A stretch of 64,000 nucleotides of DNA from Sphingobacterium sp. SRCM116780 (GTDB lineage: Bacteria > Bacteroidota > Bacteroidia > Sphingobacteriales > Sphingobacteriaceae), in NCBI RefSeq assembly GCF_021442025.1, contig NZ_CP090446.1, positions 2,294,001 to 2,358,000 of the forward strand, written 5' to 3'. Numbering within the stretch: the stretch's first letter is position 1; each line of letters starts with the position of its first letter. Positions 44,217 to 53,327 of the stretch are shown piece after piece. Both the position numbers and the translations under genes were made by a program. Under the pieces are notes generated by a model. The model made no database searches, had not been told where the DNA came from, and saw only the letters and a list, made by a program, of their open reading frames with translations.

Positions 44217-45608
44217 ATGATGTTTGATCAGGAACTTTACATCCAACGGAGGAAGGGATTAATTAGCAAGTTTTCCTCTGGAATGCTCCTATTATTAGGC
44301 AATATTGAGAATCCAATTAATTTTGAACACAATACGTATTCCTTTCGTCAAGACAGTAACTTTTTATATTATATCGGTATTAAGAGTCCTAAACTTGCTG
44401 CAATTTTTGATATCGACCAGGGAGAGACAATTTTATTTGGTGATGAGATGACCATTGATGATATCGTATGGATGGGACAACAACAAACATTAAAGGAAAA
44501 AGCTTTTCTTTCTGGTATTCATCAAGTTTACCCTTTCGATCTATTGGGTACTTATATCCAACAAAGACAGAAACTAAAGAGCGTCATCCATTTTTTACCT
44601 CCTTATCAGTCCCATAACAAATTATTATTACAACAGGTCCTTCATACCCCATTTACTGAGCTTGAACCATCTATACCTTTTATTCAGGCTGTCGTGGCGC
44701 AACGAAGTATCAAATCTATTGAGGAGATTGCTGAACTGGAAAAGGCTGTGAACGTAGCTGTTGATATGCATCGCCTAGCCATTCAAATGACCAAACCTGG
44801 TTTACATGAATTTGAGATAAGCAATGCAATGCAACATTTTGCACAAGATCAAGGAATGTCCTATTCCTACCCCCCCATTGTCACAAAACATGGAGAAATC
44901 CTACACAATCACATGCAATATCATCGCATCCATGATGGTGATCTATTATTAAATGATTCAGGGGTAGAGACTTCATTAGGCTATGCTTCAGATTTAACAA
45001 GAACATTTCCAGTTGGTAATCGGTTTACTCCTTTACAAGAAGAAATGTATGCAATTGTATTGCATGCTTTCAAAACCGCAGAACAAGCGTTAACAGCTGG
45101 TATTACTTTCAAAGAAATCCATCTTAAAGCTTGTGAAGCACTTGTAGAAGGTCTTATTCAAGTTGGTTTTATGAAAGGGAACGCACAAGATGCTGTTGCA
45201 AATCATGCACATGCTTTGTTTTTCCAATGTGGATTGGGTCATATGCTAGGTCTTGATGTCCATGATATGGAAGATCTAGGCGAACAATATGTAGGATACA
45301 CGAAAAGTGAACCAAAAGATACCCAAACTTTTGGGATAAAATCATTGCGTTTAGGTCGAAAATTAGAAGCTGGCTTCGTCTTGACAGTGGAACCAGGTAT
45401 ATATATCATTCCAGAACTTACTCAACTATGGCAACAAAAAGGTCTGCACATAGAATTTATTAACTATGATCTGTTGACTAAGCATCTGGATTTTGGAGGT
45501 ATCCGCATCGAGGATAATTATTTGATCCAAGAAAAAGGTTTCCAACGACTTGGAAAATACCTCGAAAGGGAGATCCATGAACTTTACCAATTAAAAGATA
45601 AATCTTAA
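44217..45608 (+). CDS. pepP: Xaa-Pro aminopeptidase (aminopeptidase P, M24B)
   Basis: 463 residues, without signal peptide, so cytoplasmic. The N-terminal creatinase-like domain (about 1-170) precedes the pita-bread catalytic domain. All five dinuclear-metal ligands are seen: Asp247 (LLNDSGVET), Asp259 (YASDLTRTFPVG), His342 (GLGHMLGLDVHD), Glu392 (LTVEPGIY) and Glu432 (GIRIEDNYL). The spacing between the two aspartates is one residue longer than usual (12 instead of 11). The enzyme removes the N-terminal residue preceding proline, a bond other peptidases leave alone. In this locus it would finish imported Pro/Hyp-rich peptides. Confidence 0.9.
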   Translation: MMFDQELYIQRRKGLISKFSSGMLLLLGNIENPINFEHNTYSFRQDSNFLYYIGIKSPKLAAIFDIDQGETILFGDEMTIDDIVWMGQQQTLKEKAFLSGIHQVYPFDLLGTYIQQRQKLKSVIHFLPPYQSHNKLLLQQVLHTPFTELEPSIPFIQAVVAQRSIKSIEEIAELEKAVNVAVDMHRLAIQMTKPGLHEFEISNAMQHFAQDQGMSYSYPPIVTKHGEILHNHMQYHRIHDGDLLLNDSGVETSLGYASDLTRTFPVGNRFTPLQEEMYAIVLHAFKTAEQALTAGITFKEIHLKACEALVEGLIQVGFMKGNAQDAVANHAHALFFQCGLGHMLGLDVHDMEDLGEQYVGYTKSEPKDTQTFGIKSLRLGRKLEAGFVLTVEPGIYIIPELTQLWQQKGLHIEFINYDLLTKHLDFGGIRIEDNYLIQEKGFQRLGKYLEREIHELYQLKDKS

Positions 45609-45647
45609 TTTTTTATTGCATCAGTATAATTTAATTCATGAGTAGAT

Positions 45648-47816
45648 ATGAAAAAATACATCTTACACATTACCCTTATTTTAATTCTATTTTTTCCTTT
45701 CTGCACATCAGCCAAACGGTTATGGACAGCTGAGGGTGATCATTATTATGAATTTACCTCAAAAGGCATTGAAATAGTTAATCCTAAAAATTCAGAAAGA
45801 GTTGTATTCCTCTCTCGTGAATCCCTCATCCCCAATGGAAAACAGGAAGCATTAGATATTCAGGACTTCTCAATTTCAACTGATCAAGAAAAGATACTGC
45901 TTTTTACGAACAGCCAACGTGTATGGCGAGAAAACACGCGTGGTGACTATTGGGTTTTTAATAAAAAAAACAAACAACTTCATCAATTGGGATCCAAATT
46001 TACTGCAGCCCAATTGATGTTCGCTAAATTCAATCCTCAAGGGACACATGTTGCTTATGTTTATAAGGCAGATCATAATATTTACATCGAAAATCTATCC
46101 GATGGAATGATTACACCCATTACCAATGATGGAAGTGACAAGATGATCAATGGTACTTTTGATTGGGTATATGAAGAGGAATTTGGTTGTAAAGATGGAT
46201 TCCGTTGGTCTCCAGATGGTACCACCATTGCTTATTGGAAATTGGATGCTCGAAACATCCGTCATTTTTTAATGATCAACAATACCGATAGTATCTATTC
46301 GTATACCATACCGATTGAGTATCCTAAGGTAGGACAAGATCCTAGTGCTTGTACTATCTGGACTTATCAAATTAAATCTGGGGAAACTTCCAAAGTTAGT
46401 CTTCCTGGAGACCCATTTCAACATTATATCCCCCGTATGGAATGGTGTTTAGATAGTAAAAACATCATTTTGCAACAACTCAATCGGAAACAAAATGAAA
46501 GCAAAATCTTCACGGTAAACATACAAGAAAACCTAGCCAAAGATATTTACACAGAAAAGAGCGATGCTTGGATCGATATTAAGGCCAGATGGAATAATAA
46601 TGACCCTGCTGGCTGGGATTGGATCCAAAATGGAAAAGCTTTTATTTGGATTTCTGAAAAAGATGGATGGCGTAAAATCTATCAAATTGATCTCAATGGA
46701 AAAGAAAAATTAATCAGCAAAGAAGATTTTGACATCATCAATTTTGATTTAATGGATCCAAAAGGTGAAACCATTTATTTTACAGCTTCCCCTACAAATG
46801 CGACTCAAAAATATCTGTATAGTATAGCAACAAAAGGAGGACAAGCGGTTAGATTAACACCTAAAGAATATGAGGGAACCTGCTCCTATGATATTTCTCC
46901 AAATGGAAAGATGGCTATTTTTAGTTTTAGCAATCATAAAGAATTAAAAAATAACGCTTTAGTATCCTTACCATTACATCAAACATTAATTGATTTCGAT
47001 CGTAAAATAACAAAAAAAGCAACGGATGGTATTGCCGAATTTTTTAAAGTAAAAATTGCAGCAGACGTGGAATTGGATGGGTGGATGGTTAAACCATTGG
47101 ATTTTAATCCCGCTAAAAAGTATCCTGTAGTTTTTATGGTTTATGGCGAACCAGCATCACAAACTGTATTGGACAATTTTTATGCAGGCTATAACAACTT
47201 ATATGTGGGCAGTATGGCCAAAGATGGTTATATCTATATTTCAGTAGATAACCGAGGTACACCAGCTCCAAAAGGAAGCCAATGGAGAAAAAGCGTTTAC
47301 CGTAAAATTGGTCAGCTCAACATCAGCGATCAAGCACTTGCTGCCAAAGAAATTCTAAAATGGTCATTTGTAGACAGCAGCCGTGTCGCCGTATGGGGAT
47401 GGAGCGGTGGCGGTTCCAGCACCTTGAATTTACTGGGGCAATATCCAGAGATCTACAAAACGGGGATTGCAGTTGCTGCTGTAGCCAATCAATTGTTATA
47501 TGACAATGTGTATCAGGAACGCTACATGGGCTTGCCTCAAGAAAATTTAGCGGATTTTGAAAATGGTTCTCCATTAAAATATGCGAAGAATATCAAAGGA
47601 AATTTGCTCTATATTCATGGTACTGGTGACGATAATGTACATTACCAAAATGCCGAAGTATTGATCAATGAACTGGTCAAACACAATGTTCAATTTCAAT
47701 TGATGTCCTATCCAAATCGTAGTCACTCGATTCATGAAGGAGAAGGAACTTCGGAACATCTAAAAACCTTATTTACCAATTACTTAAAAACTCATTGCCC
47801 TCCTGGCGCAAGATAA
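45648..47816 (+). CDS. Secreted dipeptidyl-peptidase IV-like S9B peptidase (first copy)
   Basis: 722 residues with a Sec signal (ending FCTSA). The beta-propeller (about 30-470) includes the WVYEEEF motif, whose two glutamates hold the free N-terminus of the substrate, a hallmark of DPP-IV. The alpha/beta-hydrolase domain has Ser586 in GWSGGG, Asp661 in HGTGDDNVHYQN and His693 in NRSHSI. It would cut X-Pro (and possibly X-Hyp) dipeptides from peptides in the periplasm. It lies 39 bp after pepP and 6 bp before the M1 aminopeptidase gene. Confidence 0.9.
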   Translation: MKKYILHITLILILFFPFCTSAKRLWTAEGDHYYEFTSKGIEIVNPKNSERVVFLSRESLIPNGKQEALDIQDFSISTDQEKILLFTNSQRVWRENTRGDYWVFNKKNKQLHQLGSKFTAAQLMFAKFNPQGTHVAYVYKADHNIYIENLSDGMITPITNDGSDKMINGTFDWVYEEEFGCKDGFRWSPDGTTIAYWKLDARNIRHFLMINNTDSIYSYTIPIEYPKVGQDPSACTIWTYQIKSGETSKVSLPGDPFQHYIPRMEWCLDSKNIILQQLNRKQNESKIFTVNIQENLAKDIYTEKSDAWIDIKARWNNNDPAGWDWIQNGKAFIWISEKDGWRKIYQIDLNGKEKLISKEDFDIINFDLMDPKGETIYFTASPTNATQKYLYSIATKGGQAVRLTPKEYEGTCSYDISPNGKMAIFSFSNHKELKNNALVSLPLHQTLIDFDRKITKKATDGIAEFFKVKIAADVELDGWMVKPLDFNPAKKYPVVFMVYGEPASQTVLDNFYAGYNNLYVGSMAKDGYIYISVDNRGTPAPKGSQWRKSVYRKIGQLNISDQALAAKEILKWSFVDSSRVAVWGWSGGGSSTLNLLGQYPEIYKTGIAVAAVANQLLYDNVYQERYMGLPQENLADFENGSPLKYAKNIKGNLLYIHGTGDDNVHYQNAEVLINELVKHNVQFQLMSYPNRSHSIHEGEGTSEHLKTLFTNYLKTHCPPGAR

Positions 47817-47822
47817 ATCAAC

Positions 47823-49499
47823 ATGATGAACAAACAAGTTTTATATGCATTGGGCAGTATTTTGCTATTAACAATAAGCATTCCACACGCATCTGCCCAG
47901 CTGATGAAAGAAAAGGTTGAATTTACCCGAGCAGATTCTTTACGGGGAAATTTAACACCCTTAAGGACATGCTATGACATCCAATATTATCACCTGGACG
48001 TCAAAGTAGATATAGACAACAAATATATTTCAGGATCCAATCTGTTCCGTTTTAAGGCAACCCAAGATTTTAATCGACTGCAATTTGATCTTTTTGCCAA
48101 TTTAAAAGTCAACAAGGTCGTATATAAAGGAAAGGAGCTCCCTTTCAAAAGAGAATTCAATGCCGTATTTGTCGATTTTCCATCCAAGATAGAGAAGGGG
48201 AAAATAGATGAGTTTACGGTTTATTATGAAGGTCATCCCCAAGTTGCAGCCCGAGCCCCTTGGGATGGTGGGTTTGATTGGAAAACAGATAGCAAAGGTA
48301 AGCCTTGGGTTGCCACAGCCTGTCAAGGCATGGGCGCTAGTGTTTGGTGGCCAAATAAAGACCATCAATACGATGAAGTGGATAGTATGTTGATTTCGGT
48401 CGCTGTTCCCAAAGAAGTCATGAATGTTTCTAACGGAAGGCTTGTAAACGTTGAGAAAATGAAAGATGGGTATAACAAGTACCATTGGAAAGTTGTCAAC
48501 CCCATAAACAATTACAATGTTGCTTTAAATATCGGCGATTATATTCATTTTAAAGAAGACTTTAAGGGTGAGAAGGGACCTTTAACAATGGATTATTATA
48601 TTCTGCGCGAAAATGATCAAGCAGAGAAAAAGCAACATTTGATAAAAAATGCCACAGAGACATTAACAGCCTTTGAACATTGGTTTGGTCCCTACCCGTT
48701 CTATGAAGATGGCTATAAACTGGTAGAAACATCCCACACCGGTATGGAGCATCAAAGTGCTGTTGCTTATGGCAATCACTATCAAAATGGCTATCGAGGA
48801 AGAGATGCATCCGGAACAGGCTGGGGACAAAAATGGGATTTTATTGTCGTACATGAATCTGGACATGAATGGTTTGGAAATAATATTACTTCTGCAGACC
48901 TGGCAGATATGTGGATCCATGAAAGCTTTACCAATTACTCAGAAGCCTTATTTATTGATTATTTTTATGGTAAAGAAGCCAATCAAGCTTATGTACATGG
49001 CAACAGAAGTGGTATTCAAAATGATAGCCCAACGCAAGGTCCTTATCATGTAAACAAAGAAGGTTCTGGAGATATGTATCCTAAGGGAGGTGTCATGCTC
49101 AACATGATACGAACCATGATTGATAATGACGAAAAATGGCGGGCCATTTTAAGGGGATTAAATAAAGATTTTTATCATCAGCAAGTTGATTACCAAGATA
49201 TTGTTCAATATATTGTAAATAAGTCAGGTATCGATTTAACCAAAGTATTTGAACAATACGTACAACATGCTGACATTCCAACATTAGAAATTCGTACTGA
49301 TGCAAGTGGAAAAGTATACGGAAGATGGATAAGTGAAGTTGCTAATTTTCAAATGCCTATTCATCTTGGCATTAAAGGAAATAAAAAACAACTCATCTCT
49401 TTAAATAAAAAATTCACGGAAATCAACATCCCTGGATTAACCAAAGAAAATATCGATATTGATACCTTCAATTATTATATAGGTGTATTAGTCGAATAA
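47823..49499 (+). CDS. Secreted M1-family metallo-aminopeptidase
   Basis: 558 residues with a signal peptide (ending PHASAQ). The N-terminal saddle domain (about 40-250) is followed by the thermolysin-like domain with zinc site His344-Glu-Ser-Gly-His348 and Glu367 (HESGHEWFGN ... WIHESF). The exopeptidase motif is GMEHQSAVAYG, in the place of the usual GAMEN. The long C-terminal helical domain of PepN is missing, as in many Bacteroidetes members. It trims N-terminal residues from peptides in the periplasm. Last gene of the plus-strand set, followed by a strong bidirectional terminator. Confidence 0.9.
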   Translation: MMNKQVLYALGSILLLTISIPHASAQLMKEKVEFTRADSLRGNLTPLRTCYDIQYYHLDVKVDIDNKYISGSNLFRFKATQDFNRLQFDLFANLKVNKVVYKGKELPFKREFNAVFVDFPSKIEKGKIDEFTVYYEGHPQVAARAPWDGGFDWKTDSKGKPWVATACQGMGASVWWPNKDHQYDEVDSMLISVAVPKEVMNVSNGRLVNVEKMKDGYNKYHWKVVNPINNYNVALNIGDYIHFKEDFKGEKGPLTMDYYILRENDQAEKKQHLIKNATETLTAFEHWFGPYPFYEDGYKLVETSHTGMEHQSAVAYGNHYQNGYRGRDASGTGWGQKWDFIVVHESGHEWFGNNITSADLADMWIHESFTNYSEALFIDYFYGKEANQAYVHGNRSGIQNDSPTQGPYHVNKEGSGDMYPKGGVMLNMIRTMIDNDEKWRAILRGLNKDFYHQQVDYQDIVQYIVNKSGIDLTKVFEQYVQHADIPTLEIRTDASGKVYGRWISEVANFQMPIHLGIKGNKKQLISLNKKFTEINIPGLTKENIDIDTFNYYIGVLVE

Positions 49500-49508
49500 A
49501 ATATATCC

Positions 49509-49538
49509 TAAAAAAGACCTCCTCGGAGGTCTTTTTTA
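49509..49538. terminator. Bidirectional terminator between the two peptidase operons
   Basis: TAAAAAAGACCTCC and its complement form a 14-bp stem with a tight loop and U-runs in both directions, ten bases after the M1 gene stop codon. Confidence 0.9.
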
Positions 49539-49683
49539 TCCTTTTACAATTCGTGTGCCTGTCAACTTTCCTTGCTGTTTGACAACCAAAGCACAGAAAC
49601 TGCAAGCTAATTATTCTCTACAAAATTTTTTATACGCTGCATACTGAAAAGAGTATAAAACGATACCTATGGAAAATATCAGC

Positions 49684-51909
49684 TTAATTCCAAGCAGGTG
49701 GATCTACACCCAATAAATGCTTGACAAAATAATCGCGACGTTTTCTTTCTCCAAAATTTCCACCAGAAGAATGTCCCATACCAGGAACCATAATAAAATC
49801 GTGATTTTTATTGGCTTTAATTAAGGCATTTACCAGTTGAAAAGTCGACGATGGATCTACATTATCATCCAATTCACCAACAATTAGCAATAGATTTCCT
49901 TCCAGTTTTGCTGCATTTTCGATATTGGAACAAGCAGCATATTCAGGACCTACGGGCCATCCCATCCATTGTTCATTCCACCATATTTTATCCATTCGAT
50001 TATCATGGCAACCACAGGAAGAAACCCCAACTTTATAAAATTCAGGATGAAATAATAAAGCAGCGGTAGAACTTTGTCCTCCTGCTGAGGTTCCATAAAT
50101 CCCCACTCGACTAATATCCAAATAGCTGTATTTTTTAGCGGCAGCCTGCATCCATAGTATCCGATCTGGAAACCCTGCATCTTTCAAATTTTTCCAGCAA
50201 ACATCTTGGAATGCCTTGGAGCGATTTGAAGTTCCCATCCCATCAATTTGCACTACGATAAAACCTAGTTCAGCCAGCTCATACATCCCACTTGGATTGC
50301 TATAAAAAGATTTAGGCACAAAAGAGCTGTGTGGGCCCGCATAGATATACTCAATCACAGGATAAGATTTTGTAGGATCAAAGTTTGTCGGTCGAATGAT
50401 AATACCCCAAATATCTGTATGTCCATCGCGACCTTTTGCTGTAAACACTTCAGGAGCTTTCCAACCGATGGATGTAAGTGCTTGTGTATTGGTTTTTTCC
50501 AATTCCATTAATATAGTACCTTTTCGATCCCGTAATACAGCAATAGGCGCTTGATCCACTCGGGAATATACATCCACAAATTGCGAATAGTCAGGACTAA
50601 AAGTCGCTTGATGGTTGGCATTTTCTTTTGTCAATTCCGTCATGTTTCGTCCATCAAAATCAACTGTATAATAATGAATCAAATAAGGATCTTCCTCTGC
50701 ATGACGTCCACTTCCTTCAAATATAATTTTCCGATTTGTTTCATCCACAAAAATTACTTTTCTAACCACCCACTCCCCTTTTGTAATTTGATTTTTAACC
50801 GAACCATGCTTACCATCATATAGATACAGATGATTCCAACCGTCTCGTTCTGAAGTCCAGATAATTTCATTTCCATCCTGAATATCTTTCCGATATTTTT
50901 TGCCACTATAATCAATGAAAGTAGGGCTTCTCTCTTCAATTAAATACCTGGAGGCTCCTGTATTGGCATTCATTTCTAGAACTGCATAAGTTTGATGACC
51001 TCTTTTATTATATTCAAATGTGATCGCATGGCTATCACTGTGCCAAGATAAGCCACTCAAATCAAACTGATTATCAATTAACGCTTGATCACAGGTATAA
51101 AGTCTATCTTGTTCTAAATTGTAAATAATCGGTAATTTTTGAGGCAACGCATCTCCTGGTTTCACATAATCTCGGGTTTGAATTTTGGGTTGTAGTTGAT
51201 CTTTAGGTGAAGACTCAATCAAGGTCAGCTGTCTTATATCTACCTTTTGAATTTTCAACGCTGCCAATTTTTTACTATCCGAAGACCATTGGATGTAGTT
51301 GCTGTAATATTCTTGGGGATTCCCATCAAAAGTAACTTGTTTTGCCTGATTTAAATTTCCTTTCGGTGCTATATAAACATTGCTGTTTTTAATAAAAGCG
51401 ACATGTCGTTTATCAGGGGATTCAATCTCCATATAGGTATTATCCTGGTATCTTTTGCCCCAATAATCACCATCTCGCTCTTTTTTAGTACTCTGTCCAT
51501 TTTGTTGCAATGTATTCAATTTCCGATTCCATGTCCATTGAAAACCTTCCATATCCAATGAAATATAATCTTCATCAATCAGTTTAATCCGATCATTACT
51601 GATGGAGGGGTTTTCTATTTTCTTTCCCAATTGCGTTTCCATTGCTGAAAACACCTGTTTGGTATCAAACAAAATCTCTTTTTTCTTTTGACTTGGAGCA
51701 ACCAATACATATTCCTTACCATTTAAGGTTGATTTATCATACCAAAATAAATCACCTTTATCATTCCAATAAAACTGAGCCGGTAGATTATCTACCTTAT
51801 TCATAAGCTGACTTTTCAGATCCTTCGCTCTTTTATAATCAGCTGAAGTCCCTTGGGCAAAAATCATATGGAAGCCCAACAATAAGAGTACAGTACTAAG
51901 ATATTTCAT
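49684..51909 (-). CDS. Secreted dipeptidyl-peptidase IV-like S9 peptidase (second copy)
   Basis: 741 residues with a signal peptide (ending HMIFAQ). The beta-propeller occupies about 60-490; the hydrolase domain shows Ser608 in GTSAGG, Asp681 in GELDDNVDPSS and His713 in GMGHSSGG. The Ser motif GTSAGG differs from the GWSGGG of the first copy and the double-Glu motif is not obvious, so specificity may differ (oligopeptidase or DPP-like). Its start overlaps the end of the permease gene by 14 bp, making it the seventh and last gene of the hydroxyproline operon. Periplasmic. Confidence 0.87.
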   Translation of the reverse strand: MKYLSTVLLLLGFHMIFAQGTSADYKRAKDLKSQLMNKVDNLPAQFYWNDKGDLFWYDKSTLNGKEYVLVAPSQKKKEILFDTKQVFSAMETQLGKKIENPSISNDRIKLIDEDYISLDMEGFQWTWNRKLNTLQQNGQSTKKERDGDYWGKRYQDNTYMEIESPDKRHVAFIKNSNVYIAPKGNLNQAKQVTFDGNPQEYYSNYIQWSSDSKKLAALKIQKVDIRQLTLIESSPKDQLQPKIQTRDYVKPGDALPQKLPIIYNLEQDRLYTCDQALIDNQFDLSGLSWHSDSHAITFEYNKRGHQTYAVLEMNANTGASRYLIEERSPTFIDYSGKKYRKDIQDGNEIIWTSERDGWNHLYLYDGKHGSVKNQITKGEWVVRKVIFVDETNRKIIFEGSGRHAEEDPYLIHYYTVDFDGRNMTELTKENANHQATFSPDYSQFVDVYSRVDQAPIAVLRDRKGTILMELEKTNTQALTSIGWKAPEVFTAKGRDGHTDIWGIIIRPTNFDPTKSYPVIEYIYAGPHSSFVPKSFYSNPSGMYELAELGFIVVQIDGMGTSNRSKAFQDVCWKNLKDAGFPDRILWMQAAAKKYSYLDISRVGIYGTSAGGQSSTAALLFHPEFYKVGVSSCGCHDNRMDKIWWNEQWMGWPVGPEYAACSNIENAAKLEGNLLLIVGELDDNVDPSSTFQLVNALIKANKNHDFIMVPGMGHSSGGNFGERKRRDYFVKHLLGVDPPAWN

Positions 51910-53323
51910 TACTTTCTTTTCGTTTAGGATTGATCACATAATAGATCGGCACACCAAGCAAGGCGATCGCAATACCTGGCCAAGTATAGTTCGGTTTAAA
52001 AAGAACCATCAACAAGATAAAAGAAAGTCCCATGATGATATAGATAATAGGTAAAAATGGATAACCAAAAGCCTTATAAGGTCTATCCAGTTCTGGTCTT
52101 GTCACTCTGAGACGAATGATACCAATAATGGCTAATACATAAAAAATAACAACAACACAGGTAATCATATCCAATAGGTCACCATATCTGCCACTTAAGC
52201 ACCATATCGCAGCAGCAGCACATTGAATCCATAATGCCCAAGAAGGAACAGATTTGTTATTTAACTTCCCTGCATTTTTAAAAAAGAGACCATCTTTAGC
52301 CATAGAATAATATACTCTTGCTCCTGCAAGTATAATCCCATTGTTACATCCAAACGTACTGATCATGATCATGATGGCGATAATGGTAATTCCAAAAGGT
52401 CCAAATATTTCTTGTGCAGCACTCATCGCTACCCGATCTTTTGGTGCATTGACCATTTGCTCTAACGTCAGTACACCTGTATACATCAAATTTGTCAGCA
52501 AATAAATAATCGTGACCAGTATCGTTCCTAAAGCTAAACTCAAACCTATATTTCGTTGTGGATTTTTAATTTCTCCAGCAACAGCAGAAGACGAATGCCA
52601 AGAGTCGCTACTGAAAAGCGCGCCTACCATCGCTGCAGAGAAGGCTCCCATAGCAGAGAAATTTGTGTACGAAGAATAGGAACCATCTGCATTCAAATGC
52701 CGCATTTGCCACCAGGACGCTTGCTTCCAATTCCAGTTCCAGACTTCATATTTAAACGCGATAAATCCAAATAATACCAATAGCAGTAGGCTCACTATTT
52801 TTACGAGTGTGATCGTCGTTTGTACACGTTTACCACTATTAATACCTCTTGAATTGATAAAAGTCAATATGATGATAACTGCTATGGCCAATACCTGTGC
52901 GGAGGAGATTTTAAAATCTCCCAAAGTCAGGAGGTAAACATCTTCATCCAAAAAAGGAAATAAATAGGCGGTAAATTTAGCAAAGGCAACCCCTATCGCA
53001 GCAATTGTGGCTGTTTGGATAACGGCAAAAAAAGTCCAGCCAAAAACAAAACTAACCACAGGACCATAAGCTTCTCGTAAATACACATACTGCCCACCCG
53101 CTTTAGGAAACATGGCACTCAGTTCTCCATAACTCAAAGCGGCTGTCAGGGTCATGAAACCACAAATAGCCCAAACCAACAACATCCAGCCTGCAGAACC
53201 CGTATGACGAGCAATATCAGCAGATACAATAAAAATCCCTGAACCGATCATACTCCCAACAACCAACATCGTGGCATCCAACAATCCCAAGGATTTTTGA
53301 AAAGATTGATTTTCTTGGCTCAT
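51896..53323 (-). CDS. APC-family amino-acid permease
   Basis: 475 residues from the ATG at 53323, chosen because the longer frame overlaps the preceding gene. About twelve membrane helices. Helix 1 carries the family signature GSMIGSGIFIVSADIARHTG; further APC marks are FPKAGGQYVYLREAYGP and GYPFLPIIYIIMGL. Such carriers take up amino acids or exchange them across the inner membrane. Its place four bases after the DUF885 gene and within the hydroxyproline operon suggests that it imports hydroxyproline, proline or small peptides; the substrate is inferred. Confidence 0.88.
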   Translation of the reverse strand: MSQENQSFQKSLGLLDATMLVVGSMIGSGIFIVSADIARHTGSAGWMLLVWAICGFMTLTAALSYGELSAMFPKAGGQYVYLREAYGPVVSFVFGWTFFAVIQTATIAAIGVAFAKFTAYLFPFLDEDVYLLTLGDFKISSAQVLAIAVIIILTFINSRGINSGKRVQTTITLVKIVSLLLLVLFGFIAFKYEVWNWNWKQASWWQMRHLNADGSYSSYTNFSAMGAFSAAMVGALFSSDSWHSSSAVAGEIKNPQRNIGLSLALGTILVTIIYLLTNLMYTGVLTLEQMVNAPKDRVAMSAAQEIFGPFGITIIAIMIMISTFGCNNGIILAGARVYYSMAKDGLFFKNAGKLNNKSVPSWALWIQCAAAAIWCLSGRYGDLLDMITCVVVIFYVLAIIGIIRLRVTRPELDRPYKAFGYPFLPIIYIIMGLSFILLMVLFKPNYTWPGIAIALLGVPIYYVINPKRKESNEIS

Positions 53324-53327
53324 GACA

